Shown here: one piece after another, positions 59,440 through 64,000 of the stretch
Layout: each line of letters opens with the position of its first letter
Position numbering within the stretch: the stretch's first letter is position 1
From: Aciditerrimonas ferrireducens
GTDB lineage: Bacteria; Actinomycetota; Acidimicrobiia; Acidimicrobiales; UBA8190
Reading direction: 5' to 3'
Assembly: GCF_023130475.1 (NCBI RefSeq)
Contig: NZ_JAKHEX010000007.1
Location: forward strand, 36,762-100,761
DNA: 64,000 nucleotides
The notes under the pieces: model-generated
What the model was told of the DNA's origin: nothing
The model's input: the letters and a program-made list of their open reading frames with translations, nothing else
The model's database searches: none
Program-made: the position numbers and the translations under genes

Positions 59440-60285
59440 TCAGCGGTCGGCCGAGGGGGGTGCGAGGTCCGGCAGCGGCCCCGCGGCGCGCGCCCGGTAC
59501 CGCTCGAGGGACCGGCGGACCGCGGCCTTTGCGTCCTGGCCCACCACCCGGCCCCACCAGCCGCCGTAGAGCCGGTCGAAGTCGAGGGCCAGCACCCGCT
59601 GCTCCACCGTCTCGACCACCGCCGGGGGGAGGGGGATGAGGTTCGGGTAGCTCCACATGACGCTCAGCCAGCCCTGGTCGGGCACGACCTGCAGGGTGTC
59701 CCCGACCAGGAGCGCGCCCCGGCCCCCGGCCCCCTCGGCCCAGCGCAGGACCGCCGAGCCGGGGAAGTGCCCGCCGACCTGCACCAGCTCCAGGCCAGGG
59801 GCGAGCACCACGCGGTCCCGCCAGGTCCGCAGCGCGGCGGAGCGCCGGGGGAACCAGGCCCGGTCGGCCTCGGGCACGTAAACGGGGGTCCCGCCGAAGC
59901 GCTCGCTCCAGGAGACCGCCGCCCCGAAGAAGTGCGGATGGGAGAAGCAGATCGCCGCGATGCCCCCGAGCTCGGCCACCGCGTCGGCGCCGGCCTCGTC
60001 GACGAGGGCCACGCAGTCGAAGAGGACGTTGCCGGCCTCGTGGCGCACCAGGAGGCCCCGCTGGCCGATGCCAAAGGCCGGCTCGATGCCCACCCCGACC
60101 AGCCCCGGCTCCTCCTCCCGGACGACCTGGCGGTGCCCCGCCGCCCGCAGCTCGCTGCGCGTCGTCCAGCGCTGGCCCCCAGCCGGCACCCACTGGCGCT
60201 CGTCCTCGCAGATGGCGCAGCGGGCCGGTGGCGTGGCCCCCGGCTCGTGCTCGACCCCGCAGGTGGCGCAGATCCAGGGCTCCAC
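59440..60285 (-). CDS. Metallo-beta-lactamase-fold hydrolase with N-terminal zinc ribbon
   Basis: 281 residues. A short zinc ribbon ICATCGVEHEPGATPPARCA (plus a further Cys in AICEDE) precedes an MBL-type fold. The metal motif is reduced: CFSHPHFFGAAVSWS keeps HxH but has no DH pair, later GGHFPGSAVLRW supplies a His and LLVGDTLQVV the Asp. A single-metal or altered enzyme is possible. GTG at 60285 lies 9 bases after TAGGCT, so the transcript is probably leaderless. Function unknown. Confidence 0.78.
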   Translation of the reverse strand: MEPWICATCGVEHEPGATPPARCAICEDERQWVPAGGQRWTTRSELRAAGHRQVVREEEPGLVGVGIEPAFGIGQRGLLVRHEAGNVLFDCVALVDEAGADAVAELGGIAAICFSHPHFFGAAVSWSERFGGTPVYVPEADRAWFPRRSAALRTWRDRVVLAPGLELVQVGGHFPGSAVLRWAEGAGGRGALLVGDTLQVVPDQGWLSVMWSYPNLIPLPPAVVETVEQRVLALDFDRLYGGWWGRVVGQDAKAAVRRSLERYRARAAGPLPDLAPPSADR

Positions 60286-60294
60286 GGAGCCCCG

Positions 60295-60300
60295 AGCCTA
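60295..60300 (-). promoter_or_regulatory. -10 element TAGGCT of the MBL-fold gene
   Basis: TAGGCT on the minus strand ends nine bases before the GTG at 60285; this is the spacing seen for valS and the dimethylformamidase-like gene. No ribosome binding site is present. Confidence 0.38.
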
Positions 60301-60329
60301 CCGGCACCCCCCGGCGACGGTCCCCGCGG

Positions 60330-61406
60330 GTGTCGTCGGCCGGAGCCGGATCGGCGGCCCTCGGGTGGTTGGCTCCCCGGCTGCGCCGCCTGGCAGGGTT
60401 GGCGTCCATCACCGCCGACCCCCCTGGACCGCTGCCGCTGCCCGCTCCCCGCGCCGCCCGGCTCGCCGACCGGCTCGAGGAGCATCTCCTCGCGCTGTTC
60501 CTGGTGGTCGGTGGCCTCGGCGTGGCGATGCCGGGCCTCGGTCGGGCCCTGGACCGGGGCGGGGCCGTGGACCCCACCTTGGCCGTCCTGGTGCTCGCCG
60601 CGGGGACCGCCGTCGTCCCGCCCAGCCGGCTCGCCGACTTCCCGTGGCGTCGGGCCCTGGTCGGTCTCGTCGGGTCGAGCGTCCTGCTGCCCCTGCTGGC
60701 CGACGGCCTGGCCCACCTGGCCAGCGGGCCGAGCAGCGAGGGGCTCCTCGCCCTGGGCGTGGCCTCGAGCGAGGTCGCCTCCATCGGCCTGGTGGGCCTG
60801 GCCGGCGGGGACGGGGCCCTGGCCGCCGTCCTCGTCGCCGGCTCGACCGCCGTGACGGTCGCGCTGGCCAGCCCGGTCCTCGGCTGGCTGAGCGGCGGCC
60901 GCCACGTCGAGCCCGGCGGCCTCCTCGTCACCCTGCTCCTCGTCGTGGCCCTGCCCTTCGCCGCGGGGATCGTCCTGCGCCGCGCCAGCCGGGCCGCTCC
61001 GGCCACGACCGAGGGCGTCCGGCTCCTCGGCCTCCTGGCCCTGCTCCTGCTGCTCCTCGAGGTGGCCAGCCAGGTGCGACTCGGCCTGGCCGCTCTCCGC
61101 GGGATCGCTTTGCTGCTGGCCTTCCTGGCCGGGTCCTTGCTCCTCGCCTGGCTCCTGGCCCGGGGCTGCCCCGGGGACCAGGGCCTCGGCCTGCTCCTCC
61201 CCCTGACCATGCGGGACTTCGCGGTGGCCGCCGGGATCGCCACGGCGGCTTTTGGCCCCCGGGCCAGCGGGCTCCTCGGTGCCTACGGCCTCCTGGCCCT
61301 GCTCCTCGGAGGCCTCCTCGCCCGAGGGGCCGGGCGTCGGCTGCTCAGCGGGCCGGCTCGGCCACCGGCGAGTGGCGGTCCAAGAACGCCAGGATCGCGG
61401 CGGTGA
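60330..61406 (+). CDS. Bile acid:sodium symporter (SBF)-like membrane transporter
   Basis: About 358 residues with nine or ten membrane helices. LEEHLLALFLVVGGLGVAMP opens the first helix, then TLAVLVLAAGTAVVPPSRLA, a signature-like VASSEVASIGLVGLAGGDGA with the acidic ligand, and MRDFAVAAGIATAAFGP, which matches the second half of SBF/BASS transporters. Polarity-wise it is a sodium- or proton-coupled carrier of an organic acid. The start is uncertain (GTG 60330 here). The 3' end overlaps the convergent hydrolase gene by 62 bases. Confidence 0.75.
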   Translation: MSSAGAGSAALGWLAPRLRRLAGLASITADPPGPLPLPAPRAARLADRLEEHLLALFLVVGGLGVAMPGLGRALDRGGAVDPTLAVLVLAAGTAVVPPSRLADFPWRRALVGLVGSSVLLPLLADGLAHLASGPSSEGLLALGVASSEVASIGLVGLAGGDGALAAVLVAGSTAVTVALASPVLGWLSGGRHVEPGGLLVTLLLVVALPFAAGIVLRRASRAAPATTEGVRLLGLLALLLLLLEVASQVRLGLAALRGIALLLAFLAGSLLLAWLLARGCPGDQGLGLLLPLTMRDFAVAAGIATAAFGPRASGLLGAYGLLALLLGGLLARGAGRRLLSGPARPPASGGPRTPGSRR

Positions 61407-62151
61407 ACGCGGGGTCGAGGACCGCCCCGAGGTGGTCCCCCTGGACCACGGCGAGCTCAGCGCCCGGCACCGCCCGGGCGAGGACCGCCGGGTCCCCGAC
61501 CAGCTCGTCCCGGTCCCCGGCCAGGACCAGCACCGGGCAGCGGATCGCCCCGAGGTCCACGGGGGGCGGCGGCGCGGCCCGCTGGATGGCCGCGAGGGCG
61601 TGGCGGTCCGCGCCGGTGCGCTCGGCGAAGGCCCGGAACCCCCGAGCCACCGGGTCGGCCACCGTCGCCGGGTCCTCGGCCTCGAGCGCGTCCGCAATGG
61701 CCGTGAACCACGTGCCCGACGCGCCGTCCTGGTCGGCCCCGGCCCGGTCCAGGAGCCGCCGGGACACCCCGCCGAGCACCGCGCAGCGAACCCTCGGCTC
61801 CCGAGCCGCCAACAGCGCCGCCACCCGACCGCCCATCGAGTAGCCCACCACGTCCACCGCCTCGAGTCCCAGGTGGTCGAGGAGCTCCCGGCAGTCCTCG
61901 ACCATGGCCGGGCCGCCGTAGGCCGCGGGGTCGTGGGGCTTGCCCGAGCGCCCATGTCCCCGGGCGTCGAGCGCCACCACCCGCCGGCCCCGCTCGGCCA
62001 GGGCGGCGACGATCCCGGGCTGCTCCCAGTTGATCCGGGCGTCCGCGGCGAAGCCGTGGTGCAGGAGCACCGTGGGCCCCTCCCCCACCAGGTCGAAGAC
62101 CAGCTCCACCCCGTCCCGCGTCACCAGCCGCTCGGTCCGCTTCCCCGGCAT
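61345..62151 (-). CDS. Alpha/beta hydrolase
   Basis: 268 residues. The oxyanion-hole region is VLLHHGFAADARINW, followed by ALDARGHGRSGKPHD, the nucleophile elbow VVGYSMGGRVAALLA, the acid LVLAGDRDELVG and His in VVQGDHLGAVLD, giving a complete Ser-Asp-His triad. It belongs to the large esterase/C-C hydrolase group; a meta-cleavage product hydrolase is possible but unproven. ATG at 62151 lies 28 bases after the FmdB-type gene, with GGGAGG upstream. Confidence 0.9.
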   Translation of the reverse strand: MPGKRTERLVTRDGVELVFDLVGEGPTVLLHHGFAADARINWEQPGIVAALAERGRRVVALDARGHGRSGKPHDPAAYGGPAMVEDCRELLDHLGLEAVDVVGYSMGGRVAALLAAREPRVRCAVLGGVSRRLLDRAGADQDGASGTWFTAIADALEAEDPATVADPVARGFRAFAERTGADRHALAAIQRAAPPPPVDLGAIRCPVLVLAGDRDELVGDPAVLARAVPGAELAVVQGDHLGAVLDPAFTAAILAFLDRHSPVAEPAR

Positions 62152-62179
62152 CTCCCCCACGGTTCCTCCCCTCCTCGCC

Positions 62180-62389
62180 TCAGGAAGCGCAGGCGCAGCC
62201 CGGCCCGCACCCCCCAGCCGGGGGCCCGGCCGTTTCCGCCCGCGCCCGCAGGTCGGCGAAGAGCGACAGCACCCGGCTGGTCTCCTCATGACCCTGCGGG
62301 CAGGGGGCCGACGCCTCGGCCTCCGCCATCGGCCGGCGCAGCTCGAAGCGCTCCCCGCAGACCCGGCAGCGGTACTCGTAGCGCGGCAC
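62180..62389 (-). CDS. FmdB-family zinc-ribbon protein
   Basis: 69 residues: PRYEYRCRVCGERFELRRPM has the FmdB opening with the CxxC pair, then PCPQGHEETSRVLSLFADL and a C-terminal GGCGPGCACAS with three more cysteines. A small regulatory or zinc-binding protein, first of a two-gene unit with the alpha/beta hydrolase. GTG at 62389 follows GAGGAGGGGTGAG. Confidence 0.9.
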   Translation of the reverse strand: MPRYEYRCRVCGERFELRRPMAEAEASAPCPQGHEETSRVLSLFADLRARAETAGPPAGGCGPGCACAS

Positions 62390-62517
62390 CTCACCCCTCC
62401 TCGAGCTCGCAACGACCGGTTCCCCGCTGGCCAGCCCAGCCTACCGACCCTGATGCTGCGGCTCCCGGCGAGCCCGGCTCGACGGTGCCCCCGGCGAGGT
62501 GGTCGGGGCCGGGCCGC

Positions 62518-62877
62518 TCACCCGTCCAGGGCCAGTGCGAGGTCGAGCTCGTCCCGCACCGGCACACCCCGGTCCCCGACCAGGGGAATGCTCGGCTTGA
62601 CCCGGCGGGCCGCCGCGACCGCCCCGGGGCGCAGGGCCACGAGCGCCCGCCCGGTCCCGCGGCCCGGCGGGTCGGCGTCGACCGAGACCACCTCGGCCTC
62701 GTGGCCCCGGCGCTCGTAGGTGAGGGCCCCGACGACCGTGCCGTCGGCCTCGGCCACCAGTCCGGGCAGGTCCCGGAGGTCGAACCGTCGGCCGTGCACC
62801 ACCATGATCGAGCCGCCCCAGCGCTCCTCGATCCACGCCCGTGCCGGGTCGTCCCGCTCGAGCACCCGGATCCGCAC
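62518..62877 (-). CDS. GNAT-family acetyltransferase
   Basis: 119 residues. RIRVLERDDPARAWIEERWG, then VAEADGTVVGALTYERRGHE, AEVVSVDADPPGRGTGRALV (motif A), but the C-terminal part is short and may be simplified. GTG at 62877 follows GGAGGGAGGACC. Substrate unknown. The region upstream holds a cryptic open frame (see 62878-63172). Confidence 0.78.
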   Translation of the reverse strand: MRIRVLERDDPARAWIEERWGGSIMVVHGRRFDLRDLPGLVAEADGTVVGALTYERRGHEAEVVSVDADPPGRGTGRALVALRPGAVAAARRVKPSIPLVGDRGVPVRDELDLALALDG

Positions 62878-63172
62878 CGGTCCTCCCTCCACTCGATCGA
62901 TGCCCGAGCTTCCTCGGGCGGCGATGCAGGATACGGGAAGGCACCAGGATCGCACGGCGACGCGACGGGTTGCGCCGAACCGACCCGGGGCCCTGCCGGT
63001 GCCGGCGTCTCTTCATGGTCGTGCGGTCCTCCTTCCCCACATGATGGGGCTCGGACTCGCACAACAGGTGGCTCAGCCCACGGGGACCCGGTCACCATCA
63101 CCCGGAGGGTCACACTCCGATCCCGACCCCATCGTGAAGTGGCGCCATCGCGGCCGCCCGAGGGGATCGCCG
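62878..63172. other. Gap with a cryptic minus-strand start
   Basis: 295 bases without a gene I can support. On the minus strand AAGGAGG (63034-63028) is followed after 11 bases by ATG 63016, encoding MKRRRHRQGPGSVRRNPSRR and beyond, very basic; the frame runs on through the GNAT gene out of phase. It may be a leader peptide or chance. Confidence 0.35.
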
Positions 63173-63556
63173 CTACCGGGGAACCACCGTCACCGGGCAG
63201 CGGAGTCCAGGAGCTTTCGAAAGCCGGAGGTCAGCGGTGAGGAGCGCGCAGCCGAGTGCCTCGGCCAGAGCAACGTAGGACGCGTCGTAGGGCGAGAGAT
63301 TCTCCCGGAGCTCCCAGATGCGCTCCAGCAGTGGGAACACGGGATGGCGGGCCATGCCGAGCCGACGCCACCGGTCGAGCGCGGACCAGGCCAGGTCAGG
63401 CTCGACCCGCGCAGCGGCGACTCCGCGTCGGAGAGCACTGGCGACCTCAGCGTCGATCAGGTGAGGGACGTGGACCTGGTCCTCAGCCAATGCCCGCCGA
63501 GCCGGCCCGGCGTTGAGCAGCGCGGAAAGAGCAGCCGACGCGTCGAGGACGATCAC
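63173..63556 (-). CDS. vapC: PIN-domain toxin, VapC type
   Basis: 127 residues. The four acidic active-site residues are D5 ([10 protein letters not shown]), E37 ([11 protein letters not shown]), D91 ([14 protein letters not shown]) and D109 ([11 protein letters not shown]). A ribonuclease that cleaves RNA, held inactive by VapB. The start ATG overlaps the vapB stop as ATGA. Confidence 0.93.
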   Translation of the reverse strand: MIVLDASAALSALLNAGPARRALAEDQVHVPHLIDAEVASALRRGVAAARVEPDLAWSALDRWRRLGMARHPVFPLLERIWELRENLSPYDASYVALAEALGCALLTADLRLSKAPGLRCPVTVVPR

Positions 63557-63774
63557 CTCTCGGCGCGCCCCGCCTCGACGTCAGCGACGAGGTCGGCCGG
63601 ATCGACGTCCAGGTCGGGCAGCTCAGCGAGGAGCGCCTCGTTGTCGACACGGCGTGAGAGTTCCTCGAGCTCCCGCACCACGAACGCCGAGACCGACATG
63701 CGCTTTCGGGCAGCCAGCCGCTCGAGGCGCTCGACCACGTCATCGGGCACGTTCCGCAGGTAGATCGTCCGCAT
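63553..63774 (-). CDS. vapB: VapB-type antitoxin
   Basis: 73 residues from ATG 63774. The N-terminal ribbon-helix-helix is [20 protein letters not shown], then [20 protein letters not shown], and the acidic C-terminal tail [20 protein letters not shown] wraps the toxin. I chose ATG 63774 over ATG 63792 because the -10 TAGCAT ends eight bases before 63774, giving a leaderless message, and the RHH strand begins there. Confidence 0.92.
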   Translation of the reverse strand: MRTIYLRNVPDDVVERLERLAARKRMSVSAFVVRELEELSRRVDNEALLAELPDLDVDPADLVADVEAGRAER

Positions 63775-63782
63775 GTCGCACA

Positions 63783-63792
63783 ATGCTAGCAT
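63783..63792. promoter_or_regulatory. VapBC palindromic operator overlapping -10
   Basis: ATGCTAGCAT is a perfect ten-base palindrome. On the minus strand its last six bases, TAGCAT (63788-63783), are a TANNNT -10 element eight bases before the vapB ATG. VapBC complexes normally repress their own promoter through such sites. Confidence 0.6.
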
Positions 63793-64000
63793 CCTTGTCG
63801 CTCATTGATTGCGATCTCTCACCTGGAGTCGCGCCGACAGTTGCTCGGTACCCGAGCCCCACCAGCTGAGCGGACTCCCACCCGAGGCTCGGGCCCGAGG
63901 CGTACGAGTCCCCTCATGTGGTGGGGTTTGGGATAGCCCGGGGGTCCACCATTTGGGGGGCCATCGGGGTGATCCTCGGTGTGTTCCTGACCGAACGCAC
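63793..64000. other. Right edge, no gene seen
   Basis: 208 bases without a supportable gene. Two small hairpins are present: CTCGG-TAC-CCGAG (63844-63856) and CCCGAG-G-CTCGGG (63881-63893), which could end a minus-strand gene located beyond the window. Confidence 0.4.

Noticed and set aside
58391..61243. 1499-residue minus-strand frame joining the dimethylformamidase-like gene with sequence far upstream
   Set aside because: The upstream part is an out-of-phase reading of the YbjQ, MBL and transporter genes; the real start is near 58390.
1..64000. tRNA genes, CRISPR repeats, transposases, attachment sites
   Set aside because: I looked for tRNA arm motifs, regularly spaced repeats and DDE or integrase motifs and found none that hold up by eye; a tool search (tRNAscan, CRISPR finder, IS search) would settle it.

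Overview
The window is about 72% GC, with almost every gene packed into short operons, 1-4 base ATGA/GTGA overlaps, many GTG starts and several apparently leaderless genes. Actinobacterial markers (SigE-like sigma factor, ValS type, SCO fusion, MscL zinc tail) and the mix of acyl-CoA, aromatic and redox genes point to a high-GC actinobacterium, probably Acidimicrobiia-like. That is inference; no rRNA or ribosomal protein gene is present to fix it. I saw no tRNA, CRISPR array, transposase or prophage gene.

Layout. 1-9.4 kb: an acyl-CoA dehydrogenase cut by the window edge, divergent cysS and valS with only 20 bases between their starts, a membrane protein, a sigma factor with a membrane-anchored propeller partner, and a GAF-LuxR regulator. 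9.4-24.2 kb: a two-sided catabolic locus. The left arm (minus strand, ten genes) holds LigA/LigB-type extradiol dioxygenase, a Rieske ring-hydroxylating oxygenase, a dihydrodiol dehydrogenase-like SDR, a DUF1185 protein, two DapA-superfamily lyases and an ornithine cyclodeaminase-like protein. The right arm (plus strand, five genes) holds a ribose-type ABC importer, a ThDP enzyme and an enamidase-like amidohydrolase. Between them lie a 14-base direct repeat at 63-base spacing and a perfect 16-base palindrome. I read this as uptake and ring opening of an unidentified, probably nitrogen-containing cyclic compound; this is the best candidate for an undescribed system.

24.2-37 kb: lipoprotein plus SCO fusion, secreted lipase, an MscL-like protein lacking the first membrane helix, MarR plus monooxygenase, PhzF, three pilin-like genes and a CoA-transferase. 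37-41 kb: a cytochrome b6-like module joined to an acyl-CoA dehydrogenase. 41-49.3 kb: an iron-sulfur region with a ferredoxin, a ferritin-like oxidase, an Rrf2 regulator with an extra domain, a polyferredoxin membrane protein split by a single-base frameshift, and a ferredoxin-GltD-flavodoxin fusion.

49.3-64 kb: a thiolase/DUF35 pair, an MFS carrier, an FUSC-type transporter, a gentisate dioxygenase-like bicupin with its GntR regulator, a dimethylformamidase-like exported protein, tandem YbjQ domains, a metallo-hydrolase, a bile-acid-symporter-like carrier, FmdB and alpha/beta hydrolase, a GNAT protein and a VapBC pair. All functions are assigned from reading the sequence alone, without database searches.
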